NCBI GenBank assembly: GCA_963575645.1
Contig: OY754475.1
Span: forward strand, 3,100,001-3,164,000
Direction of reading: 5' to 3'
From: Xanthostigma xanthostigma
Lineage: Eukaryota; Arthropoda; Insecta; Raphidioptera; Raphidiidae
Length of the DNA: 64,000 nt
Part shown: one piece after another, positions 37,643-48,036 of the stretch
Layout of the letters: each line of letters opens with the position of its first letter
Numbering within the stretch: position 1 is the first letter of the stretch
Program-made: the position numbers and the translations under genes
Notes under the pieces: generated by a model
Told to the model about the DNA's origin: nothing
Databases searched by the model: none
Seen by the model: only the letters and a program-made list of their open reading frames with translations

Positions 37643-37809
37643 AGGTTATTATTAAATATATGTTTTTTTTTACATTCAGTCGACTTATTTTTTTTTAATA
37701 CATGAACTAAGTGCGGCGCCATAGTTCAGCTGTCAAATTTATGAAATTTACGTGAATAGAGACTACCAACAGAATAGAGGTTGAGACCATGTTGGCTTGC
37801 GTGTAGTGT

Positions 37810-37924
37810 CTAATAGAATGGACATAGGCTATATATTATCGCGTTAAAATAAAGGGCTTTTCGAGGAGACCAATTGTGCAAAATAATTCGACGAAAAACC
37901 GGGCGAAACCGGACCGGACCGCTA
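37810..37924 (+). mobile_element. Helitron 3' fragment
   Basis: TGGACATAGGCTATATATTA, then CTTTTCGAGGAGACCAATT and the ACCGGGCGAAACCGG hairpin match the 222 bp Helitron family. The 5' half is missing and the terminal CTAG is altered. Confidence 0.55.
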
Positions 37925-39677
37925 CTGTCGTTTAAAAAGCGGCCGTACAGCTATTTGACTAAAATTGGAAACGAATTACAGTTAAAAATTGAATCTAGAT
38001 TACAAATTAATTCTCCGTGCCATTTCTTTGTCATATTATATCCGTCACGAATTTGAATACATTGCATATGTCAAGAATTCTTAATTAATTTTGACGCATG
38101 TATAAGTCAACAAGAGTCACACACTGGTAACTTTTTTATAATATTGTTGTCATTTAACGTGACGTACGTGTTTCAAAGAACTAAATAATTCAGTAACTTC
38201 GTTACACTTATTAAATCTTGTGTCATTATTACGTTAGAGCATAATTATTTTATATAGGGCCAGACTTGTTTATATACAATGTCATTTTTTTTTTGACATT
38301 TTTTTAAACGGTTGTTTAATTGTTTATTTATTACTAGCTGTTAAGTCCGACGGTACTCGTGCCCCCCCCCATATATTTTACAGTCCGACCTCTCCCCGCA
38401 AAAAAGTACACTACTAAATTATAGACGTTCGACAGCTGTGTGTTAGAGAATCGGCCGTCCAGTATACACAAACCGACTGGTTCTTGGGAGTTTTTAATTC
38501 CCAAAAAAATGTTGGAATACAATCTACATTCCAATGTTTCCCCTCTGTGGGGGACTACTAAAATGTTATCAACGAATTTAATAGTTAACATTCTCTTAGT
38601 TAAGTATTCTCTACAAGTGCGACCCGTGAAGCTCGCAGAACCAACATAAAAATTAAATAATAAACGTGTATATAAGCAAATTAGACCCCAGAAATCCTAA
38701 ATTAAACTTTTAATGCAGACTTTTTGTGTAAAAACGGCTGGATTACTGGATTGGTAGCCTAAAGTAGTCGATGTCGTTTTTTATTCTCGAGATTTGGTAC
38801 TAGAAAGAAATGTCCACGTGGTACGTACGTACTCTTGTACGGACGTACGAACATACGACCATATACTAAAATAGTGTAGTTATCTTGAAACATAAAAATA
38901 TGTTAAAAACGTTACGGCGTTACACTTTTTCGTGCGTGCAGCTGGTGTTTCATCAATTTATAAAGACGTTATCACGTCAAAAAATTTATATATTCTCGTA
39001 GCGATTACAGTAACGGAATAATTGTACTACGACGTTAAAACAAAATTTTAATCACCAGTTCTTGTTTAGAAAACCAATGAACTATAATAATTAGAAAAGC
39101 TAACCCGAGCAGATAATACGAAAGTTTTAAGGAAGTTGTTATATATAGAAAAGTTTCGTTATGAAGTATCGGATATTGTTTATGAAATGTTTATTTGCCC
39201 TAGTTTCAAGTCTTTGAAACAAAAAGATTGATAAATGATACGCTTTAATATTTTGTTTCAAATTTCATCTTAACATCAAAGGCTTTGCCCAGCAGCGACA
39301 ATTACGATAATTTTGAATAACTTCTCAGTTTTCGAATTTATTTATTTATTTTTTAATATCTATACACATTTTTTTTTCTTATAGACTGCAAAGTGGGTAT
39401 TTATATGCGCCTTTTGCATATTTTTTTTCTGTTTCGTTAAGTTGGTATGCGTTTTTTTTTAATAAATTAAGTAACAGACAAAATTACTAGTTGTGGGACT
39501 GATAACATATTTTCCCAGTGCCCCAATTGTTACGTTCATATATTATTATTATTTAAATTAAATTAAAATATACCTGCATTAATAAAAATAGTTTTAAAAA
39601 AATTGACATATGAAATAAAGCTTTCAAAAGTACCTTCAACTCATTTGAAATCCCTTTCTAATGTAGCATTTTGATAA

Positions 39678-40105
39678 TTAAGAGTATTCGTCCCTGCAAA
39701 TACCCCTTGCACCCTTCATCTCAAATCTTTTCCCCTCGCCTAAAAACGGTTCGCGCTCTCCCGACGCTATTTTTAAAGCTGGAGGGTTCTGGTAAACGCC
39801 AAATGAAAGACAAAGAATCAGACTACAGATCCTTCAGGCGAATTTTGTGAAAAAAAATTCCTGAAAAAACTTACAACCTTTTGAAAAAAATAATAAGTTA
39901 CGTAATATTTCACACGTAGGCGAAACTGTTTTTCAAAAAATTCGCCTGAAGGATCTGTAGTCTGATTCTTTGTCTTTCATTTGGCGTTTACCAGAACCCT
40001 CTAGCTTTAAAAATAGCGTCGGGAGAGCGCGAACCGTTTTTAGGCGAGGGGAAAAGATTTCAGATGAAGGGTGCAGGGGGTGTTTGCAGGGACGAATACT
40101 CTTAA
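39678..40105. mobile_element. 428 bp fold-back MITE, copy 2, in the Osiris intron
   Basis: Same length and nearly the same sequence as 3077-3504, with TTAA at both edges. It ends 76 bp from the Osiris exon 1 donor. At one site both arms of this copy share a base (AAATGAAAG) that differs from both arms of copy 1 (AAATTAAAG). Confidence 0.88.
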
Positions 40106-40181
40106 TATAATTTCGACATTTCTTACAACAGAAAGTGCTTTTAAAATATTTACAACTATAAATAATCCCTTTTTAATCTAC

Positions 40182-40581
40182 CTATATCATTATCTTCGAC
40201 GACTTGAATTTCTCCTTCCGGCAAAGGCAGTTGTACGCCATGTCTATTAACGAATACGTCAAACTGTCTTTTCATAAACTTAAAAAACTTCATCAACTCT
40301 CCGTCGGTTTGTAACTGTCTCGCTTCACGACTGAATAAATGTTCAGTTTCGTTTGAACCGTTCGAATTCAGTTTCACCAACTTTAAAGCACCAACATGTC
40401 CGCTCAAATTCAAATCACCTTTAGCCGTAGTTGATATAAATTTGATCAAACGGTATTTGAAACATGTTCCCGGATTATGTGAATATTTGCACTTTTCATG
40501 ATTTTCAATCAAGTAATCGTCCGTCAAACAAAACACGTCTATTATTAAAACACTAAAAATTATTAATGATTTCATTTCCAT
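40182..40581 (-). CDS. Osi: Osiris-family protein, coding exon 1 (signal peptide, two-Cys region, start of DUF1676)
   Basis: First coding exon of a two-exon minus-strand gene encoding 248 residues in total. It gives residues 1-133 plus the first base of codon 134. Residues 1-18 form a hydrophobic signal peptide. The mature N-terminus carries the two conserved cysteines (C31, C40) of the Osiris two-Cys region, followed by a charged stretch of DUF1676 type. The exon ends at an AG|GTAGAT donor (GT at 40181-40180), and the phase-1 junction reads on exactly into exon 2 as ...DNDI|E-ARGKKK. The ATG has A at -3 and G at +4, and no other ATG lies between it and the TATA box at 40759-40765. Osiris proteins are known as secretory or endosomal membrane proteins of cuticle-secreting epithelia; that role is inferred from the family. 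The individual Osiris paralogue cannot be named here. The family is usually clustered, and no second member is visible in this window. Confidence 0.9.
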
Positions 40582-40758
40582 CGTCGCACCAAAAACACTG
40601 AATATTTTTCTCGAACCAATTTCTTCGACACACGTACGTCGAGTGTTTTTATCGTTTTGTTACAATTTCTCGGTACCTTGAACTTGACAGTGTTACGGCG
40701 ACGTAACGCACTGTGAATTTCACTAGATCAAATGTTTCAGGTAAATGCAAACAGACTA

Positions 40759-40765
40759 TTTTATA
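40759..40765 (-). promoter_or_regulatory. TATA box, probable Osiris core promoter
   Basis: TATAAAA on the minus strand, ~180 bp before the Osiris start codon. Initiation ~30 bp downstream would give a 5' leader of ~150 nt with no ATG before the real start, as expected for a genuine leader. The transcription start itself is not determined. Confidence 0.5.
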
Positions 40766-41188
40766 TTCTCTGCATATTAAGGTCACTAGCTTAAAGTCAC
40801 CTCTTTAGCTCCAATATCACGTTCGTTGCGAACAGGGTGGGACATCGTCGATGCTAAAGTCTCTACAGTGCGTTCTAAAATTACAAAACCGTTGTAGTCC
40901 GTGGTGGAAATTGTTTATTTACAATAATAAATGTTTAACAAAACAGTTAAACACACAAACGAAAGCGTACTTCTTTAAAGCACAGAAACACAACACAAAG
41001 TTTATCAGCACACTTGTCTATTAACTATAAGTAATTTATGTAAAAACAGATTTTATATAATTGCACTCACTAAAGTTTATTTATTTTCACAGTATAACTG
41101 AATAATGTATGTCGTAATGCAAGAGCACTTGTATCAACACATGAACAACACGAATAACTAACTACCTGACCCAACCACTACGCCCGCA

Positions 41189-41222
41189 TTTTATAGCTTC
41201 GTCCCACGCTTCTAGAATGTTC
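41189..41222 (-). promoter_or_regulatory. Candidate heat-shock-type promoter: HSE plus TATA
   Basis: On the minus strand three contiguous perfect heat-shock pentamers (AGAAC-ATTCT-AGAAG, core 41210-41222) lie 14 bp upstream of TATAAAA (41189-41195). Spacing and order match insect heat-shock promoters. Downstream (~41160 to ~40900) is an AT-rich, leader-like stretch with no heat-shock protein ORF. It could be a distal, stress-responsive promoter of the Osiris gene, the promoter of an unrecognised non-coding transcript, or chance: a triple pentamer alone is expected about once per window of this size. The TATA spacing is what makes it worth listing. Confidence 0.35.
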
Positions 41223-41622
41223 TCGTAGTTCCGAGATTCCTTCCTTTACATGTATTGGTTTCTCCAAGCAATTGCAAAAAAGGTCGGGTCTATACCTGTT
41301 TTCGATTGTAATTGTTGTCGTTACTAGAAAATTCCTACAGAATCCATAGTCGCCCCAACAAGGGGCACGCAACAATATCTAACAATATCGCAGCTTAAAG
41401 AAAGGCCGGCGAAATGTTTGAAAATCAAGGCGCCGAGGTCGTGAGGCAAACGATCTTAAAAGCCTTATTTACAGGATTGCAAATGCACTTTGGCGTTTCA
41501 TTTTTACACCCAGAGATGGCGCTACTGTGCATATTATCCTTATCATCCAAGTACTAAATGAATATGACTGTTTTTTTTTTATATTTTACAAAGACGCGAT
41601 TATTATTTAAAAAAAATATAAA

Positions 41623-41844
41623 TCTATATTATAAAGAGAGATCGCGAATTTTGTATACACGCGGAGGGTAATCTCCGAGACTACTCATTCGATTTAAATT
41701 TTTTTTTCGCCAATATTTAGAATGGACCTTCAGGATAGACATAGGCTATATATAATCGCGTTAAAATAAAAGCGCTTTTCGTGGAGACCAATTTTGCAAC
41801 GTAAAACTGTGACATATTCGGGCGATGCCGGACTGAGCCGCTAG
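41623..41844 (+). mobile_element. Non-autonomous Helitron, complete 222 bp copy
   Basis: Starts TCTATATTATAAAGAGAG after an A and ends in GGCGATGCCGG hairpin sequence plus CTAG before a T. The best-preserved member in the window and the reference for the other fragments. Confidence 0.75.
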
Positions 41845-42442
41845 TATTATATGCATTCTAAGCAAAAATGGATGATATCCCCCAACAAAAAAAACATTTA
41901 CAATCTAAACTTGCAATTCATGAGTGCGATATCAAATATAGAGAGTGTAAAAAAAATTTTATTAATAGAACAAACTCATCGAATGACAACACAAAATAAT
42001 AAATGCTTTATAGAACAATAATTCTATTTTTCGTTGTCCGTCAAATCGCTCGTGACGAACGAACACCGAAGTGATTCTATAAGTGTTCCGTTTAAAAAGA
42101 TAAGATAATTCGGTCCTTAATTTTACAATCACGTTCCCTACTTAGATTCTAAAAGTGCCAGCTGTTACGCTGCGTTCCTTAATGGAATCAAGTTTTCAGA
42201 CTAAATTTACTCGAACCTTGGATGATTGACAAGTTATATCCGGGATATATTTGCGGACACACTGTAAATGATGTTTACGCTTACCTTTGATGATGGCTGG
42301 TAGAAGATAGGTGAAGTAGCGGTGTCGGATTTTGATTTTTAAACGTATTATATTTGCAGAACGGATTAGATGACAGACCGGCATCATGTTTACATTTTCT
42401 GCGGTGGTTAATACACTCACATAATCATATATCTATTAATTA

Positions 42443-42825
42443 ACTATATGAATCATTGCCTATCTACTCAATGTGCGGTGAGTGAACGCAACAAAGCGTA
42501 TCGAAAATATATCTGCGTCTCTTTCTTCGATGTAATTCCCTGATTTCTCCGATGATAGGATTGATTGATGTACTTGCATTCAATCTGAATAAAGTATGTC
42601 TGTTTCAAAAACTTTGTCTTTTTCTATGCGACGTTAACGTGGGCGTACCCAGCTTTTGGCCCATGAGGGGGCAAATTAGAAATTTCTTAAACCGGGTCCC
42701 CAGTGCTTGTTTTGTCCTCCTGGTTACGCCAGTGCTTACGGCGTAAAAAAGACAGAAGTATTTGTTTGCACCCTAATAGTTCGATTGCGATTTTATTCCT
42801 ATGCTCGGTATAGAATAAAAGTATA
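42443..42825 (-). repeat. Dispersed repeat, right copy of an inverted pair
   Basis: Reverse-orientation partner of 37275-37642, ~5 kb away. The pair flanks Osiris exon 1 and both candidate promoters. The inner mini-element (GGCGTACCCAGC and TGGTTACGCCA) is longer and better kept here. Confidence 0.8.
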
Positions 42826-43043
42826 TGCACATAATCAACAACCGCGCCGGCACAATTCTCATAGCTAGGAAAAGTAATTAGGTTGATCGATAACTGGTAT
42901 AGGTAATTATTAGTTAGTAATTATCTTTATGCATTGTTCTATTATCAAAAATAATTAAAATCTATTGACAGACTGTGCTCATATAGCTGTCTTCCAATTT
43001 TTTAATTGGTAAAGGACAGCTTCCTAAATGTAAATGCAATAAA

Positions 43044-43193
43044 TAATGATGAGTATTTGGAAAGAATTCCGTGGCATATGGATGATACAAAACGTATCGA
43101 AACGTTAGTATTAAATGCAAGTTTAAAAAAATCTCAGTATTGCTTCATTTTCGATCCTTATGCCACGGAATTCTTTCCAAATACTCATCATTA
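43044..43193. repeat. Hairpin with perfect 34 nt arms
   Basis: 43044-43077 and 43160-43193 are exact reverse complements (core GGAAAGAATTCCGTGGCAT), with an 82 nt loop. Confidence 0.85.
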
Positions 43194-46100
43194 ACTTCAA
43201 TGGATCACAGTTACTCTATTTATTGAATAGAGTCAATCTTCATGCAATAAATAATACAATAGGACTCCGTAAAAAGTTACATTTCTTCGTAACGGCAACT
43301 CATCGAGTAGCCCCTTCACGAAAGTCACACAAGTTTTACTCAAATAAATAAATGAACATATTAAGCAACTGGTATTTTCGTTTAAATGGAAAACATAAAT
43401 AAGGCCCTTACTTTTTTGGCCTACTAACCTGACTTCAATTATTTTTTTTTATATTCAAAAAAAAGCTTTTCAAGAAAAAAACAGTTAAATTTCTTTTAAA
43501 AAGGAAGTTATTTTAAGAACGAGCAGTATGATATCGTGATAATAATATGCCACATCCGTGTAAAATGTGCAATTATATTTATGTTTATGTCTTAAATGCG
43601 TTTTTTTATGAAATTTTTTGTTCACGTATCAAAAATATACTTGAACTTGGTCAAAAGCAGTTCAGTTCACAAAGTTGTCGCATAAATATCTTTTAATTAT
43701 ACTTCTAAATGTTGTGTAATAGTTATATCAGCTAAAACATTTTTTTAAGTACACTTAATCACCGAACTTGTTTTTTTAATAGTCAAAAGTTTACGTAACT
43801 CTTAACTGTGAGATAATATTTTAGCAAAACAAAATTTAAGACATTTTTATAGCAAATTTAAAGGTCGTTGCTCTATTTTTAATTTATCGACTAGTTTGCG
43901 ATTTAAACTTTTTAACTTTGAAAACAGAAAAAGTAGAGCAATAGGTAATAAAGTTATGGCACATGCGTGCAAATTGTTAAAATCATTTTCAATGTTTTTG
44001 GAATATCCGAATGTGTAGTAGTGCCGTTGTTTATATTAAGTGGCTATTCAATTACAAACCCCCAGTCTTCACGTTTTTATCTGAGAGAACTGGTAAAATT
44101 ATCAATTGATTTTTCAATTTTTAACATACATTGTTCTCTTTGTTTTAATGAGGGGAACTACCCGATAGACGATGTCATACAGCTCAAATAGATTCAGAAC
44201 AAATCCATAAAAGAACCTTATCAACGTTCAAAATAAAAAAAATAATGAATTACGGTCGAATGTCGGCCACTTGAAGAATGCCAGTGTAAATGATTTTGCC
44301 CTGAGTGTTGGCAATTCACACGAATAAGTGAAACATATTTATCATCAGATTTCAAAAGGTGCTTATTCAAGATTTTTGGAGCGCCATTTTAGTTCTTTAA
44401 AATCAGGGCAGCTCACTAAATATTACCGATCGAAACCTTTGCATGATTGTAAATAAAATAATTTATTGCAGCCTAAAAAGTATCATACAAACCATCCATT
44501 AACCATATCTTTACCCTAATTCTGGACAAGGATATAAGTCTTGCTTCGTAAAGTTGTTTCTTAAGTAGGGCGCAAAATCAGAGCCGTATGTGATGTGAGT
44601 CTACCTTTATTATTTCCTATGTCTGACCATTGAAGTTTTAACATATAAACAACCAGACACACCGTATTCGTGTTTTGTTGTGAGATTTTTTTTTGTGCAC
44701 TTTTTGCATAAACACATAATGTAGATAGATCTCGATGGACGCAGGGAAGCTGAACCGAAAGAACTGCTTGGATATTGACGTATAATAGAATGACTTAAGT
44801 CGATACTAGAATACAGTTTGAACGATTTAACGTGCCGTATAAAATTACACTGTCAAAAATCGTAAAATATTAATAATAATAACAACGAATTACATTTATG
44901 TCATATTTACATGCAGGGCCGGATTAACCCTGTCCGGGCTCCTAAGCAATGCAATCAGGTCTTTTCAAGTTGATGAAGGGATGTGAGTAACGTCCAGATG
45001 ATCGGCTGCAGGCATCCTGTTACTTCAATGTCTTATGTGATATTGTAACATGATTACTTTGACTAGATGCTGCAGCATCGCCTTACCTGACTCGTTAGCT
45101 TTATTGAAATTGTCTTTAATGAATTGGTTATATATAATTAATTGATGATCCAGATTTTTTGATGGGTCAGGAAAGAGAAATCAGACGTGACGTAGTTATT
45201 TTAAATTTTATCTTGTTAAATGCAATAAATTACAATAAACAACGAAAGAAAATAATATTGTTGTTGGGAAATTTCATACAAATTTTCAAATAAAATTTTC
45301 GTTCAATGAAAAGTTTTTTTTCTTTCTGTTTATTTTCTATTAAAATTTAAAAAAGATAATTTCTGGAACGGGGGCTTTATGCCAAATAAGTTTGGGAACC
45401 ACTGACTTAAATTAACAAAATTACTGAGAAAAGCGCACGCTTCGAGGCATTTTTCGACCACGCGAACTTCGCGAACGCTACGACGAAATTTATTAACCAA
45501 TGGGCATTTTAAATTTAAATAAGCTCCTAAAAAAACTATACTCGTTGTTTGCTATGTTAGAATCTAAACACTTAATTATTATTATTAAAGTAGCGGATTT
45601 ATTATTTTTTTGTAATTTTTGTTAGACAGTTTGATTCGCAAATTATTCAAACAGTTGATATCGGCCGGTCAGTTATATATTTCTCGGTACAATTCTGACA
45701 ATCAATCAGCGACTAGTACCTCTCTACATAGAGCAAGTAGGCTCCCTCTCACATATCATTTGATCTGCATTCATTTATTTTTGTTGTGCTCTCATGCTTT
45801 TGTTCAATGTATGCTTTGTCGTTAATCGATTGCCAATTCTTTTTTTTTTTCGTTTTTGAGTAGTAGCGCTTAGTCAAACAAGAGATTTGACCTAATAGAT
45901 TATATTAATTAAAATTCGTAGACTGCTTCTCAATTAGTAGCTCAAATGAAGTATTTTAACGTGCATCAATTATTTCGCGCGTCATTTTTTTTTGTTTCAT
46001 ACTGTCGGTTTACTTTTTATTTCGCAATTGACTCTCGATCGGTATTCTTTTTTTTCTTCTACGAATCGAAAATAAGCTCAGCAACAGTATAAAGAAGACA

Positions 46101-46375
46101 CCTAGTTAAAAATTTTTTGTTTTTGTGACGAAACAACAATTTTAATTCTATTTACGATGCAATGACTTTTGAATGCATCAATAATTTTTACTTGCAAATG
46201 CAACTTAGCACAAAAAATCTGCGTGCTTTTCAAATCAGAAAAATAATAATGTTTCACATGGGTTAAACTAGTAACTCTAATCTTCTTCGAATCATAATTT
46301 TATTCGTTTGGATATAAAAATTTATTGCAATAAAATACTAGCAACTTTGCTATTTTTAGATATTAATTTGATATG
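43194..46375. other. Intergenic stretch, no gene
   Basis: AT-rich. Isolated transposon ends: CAGGGCCGGATTAACCC at ~44914 and TTTGGGAACCACTG at ~45393 are hAT-like termini without clear partners. 44230-44270 is a diverged copy of the 48767 repeat (AATGAATTACGGTCGAATG). The frame at 43967-44191 shows no domain. Confidence 0.4.
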
Positions 46376-46376
46376 T

Positions 46377-46846
46377 TATAGTCTAAGATCCGGAATTAGA
46401 AATATATACCCTCATCTGTTATTTGATGATGACAGAGATTAAATATTAGATAATATATACATTGATAAATCGCACACGGGTTGCCCATAGCTAAATCGCG
46501 TACCGATGCTGTTAAATTAAATAAATTCTAATCAATTTCCCCGATTTGTTAATCATGAATTGGAATATATTCTGTACATAAATATAGATCATCCACATAA
46601 ACATACCTTGTAAAAAGTCGTGTTCTGTGTACTTTGTGTCATATTCTCTCATCTTAGACTCAATTTTTATGCTTAACAAATCGGGGCAGTTGATCCAAAA
46701 AAGTTAATTAGAATTTATTTAATTTATCAGCATCGGTACGCGATTTAGCTAGGCAATCCATGTGCGATTTATCAGTGTAACATATAATCTTTGCCATCAT
46801 CAAATAACATATGAGGGTATTTCTAATACCGGATCTCGCACTATTA
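46377..46846. mobile_element. MITE with long (~170 nt) inverted arms
   Basis: Left and right arms match in reverse: GATCCGG-ATTAGAAATA, TTATTTGATGATG, GATAAATCGCACA, GCTAAATCGCGTACCGATGC and CCCCGATTTGTTAA. A ~100 bp AT-rich centre. Exact ends uncertain by a few bases. Confidence 0.75.
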
Positions 46847-47032
46847 GAATAGTTATGTTCTTAAATGTTAAATACTATTTGCCACAAAATGTGCAAATAT
46901 TTGGGCAACTAGTTGCCATTTAAATTAAACAACTCAAGGTCATTAATTTTTAGAAGTCGTTTTTTATAAATTTTTTTGGTAATCAATATTGGCAAATTAT
47001 TCATTACGGACCTTCTATTTCTGCAACTTAAT

Positions 47033-48036
47033 AGTACTAACAGACGCTCGAACTTGGTCCGGTCCGACAACGGACATGGTACGGCGGATCAAGTCCGCTG
47101 CTTGCAACAGACGACCGGATCTGTCAGTCTCGTTGTGTACACAGATACGTAATCATGCCTATGATTAATAAGCGCACGAAAATTGCGATTGTTCTAGCGG
47201 CAACGTTAATGCCGCCACAAACAACAAGGAAGAAAAGAAAGGAGTGGGCAAAATTCTATTTGAAAGATCGCGATGAATTTAGTCATATGAAGTTAATAAA
47301 ATCGCTTGATAGCGAAGATTATATTTTGAATAACACTCCCGAAGAATTTCTAGAGCGTTGTTACGCGCTTCTCTGTTACAATATAACTTATCTGATAGAT
47401 CCCACAAACATGAGAAATCTTTTTATAATACCAATACTCCACCAAGAACTTCGCGTTCTGTCAAAATTTCTGGGGCCACCACAAAAGAGGGACCCCCACA
47501 ATAGAGACTTTGGAGAAAAAATTCAAATTTCCTGAGCATTGAAAGTTATTTACTTCGGGAACTGGATTTCAGCTCGGAAAGTTCTGTTCGTTAATGCTAA
47601 AATTTAATTTTTAGATAATTCTTGTTTCCTGATTATATTTATATGTTTGTTAATTAAATAATAAAAGAATCTATACTTGGTTTCACAATAAATTATTTAT
47701 TGGAAAAATCGACTAAAAAAATTGTCTATTTTATTTGGAAAATGATTTGGGGCCAGGGGGCCTCCACTCCTTTGTTGCCCCGAGGCCTCCAGACCTCTAA
47801 ATCCGGCATTGTACACAACGTTTTGAATTACAATGACGTCGTTATACGGTTATATGTATCAAGTCCGTCGTACTGCTCTACACACGCTCGGATATTGTAC
47901 CGGACCGGGCCAAGTACGACGTGCATCCCATCGAACCGGGCGGACACGCAGACTACTCTACAGACGAACAGATTTGGTACGGAGCGGACCAGATCCGCTG
48001 TCCGCTTCGAACCAAGTACGGCCGTCTGTTAGTACT
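47033..48036. mobile_element. Harbinger-like element, ~1 kb, with transposase remnant
   Basis: Terminal repeats AGTACTAACAGACG at both ends; end and interior sequences match the 371 bp MITE at 26522-26892. Compared with that copy, sequence is inserted between TCAAAATTTCT (47472) and ACACAACG (47814); the insert ends in a hAT-like phrase (TAAATCCGGCATTG). Confidence 0.7.
47155..47535 (+). pseudogene. PIF/Harbinger-type transposase N-terminal fragment
   Basis: A 126-residue open frame inside the Harbinger-like element. Residues ~27-60 (KEWAKFYLKDRDEFSHMKLIKSL) resemble the start of PIF/Harbinger nucleases, where a Trp/Arg-rich segment precedes an (L)..EL-D motif. Residues ~81-105 (IDPTNMRNLF...ELRVLSKFL) resemble the T-MR...LRFLA segment that follows. 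The usual ~350-residue DDE catalytic domain is absent, so it cannot be an active transposase. Recognition rests on motifs by eye, and moderate divergence leaves room for error. The last ~20 residues come from later inserted sequence. Confidence 0.55.

Noticed and set aside
40156-40181. Read-through of Osiris exon 1 to an in-frame stop (eight extra residues)
   Set aside because: A donor splice site precedes it, and joining to exon 2 restores the exact family sequence; the read-through is intron.
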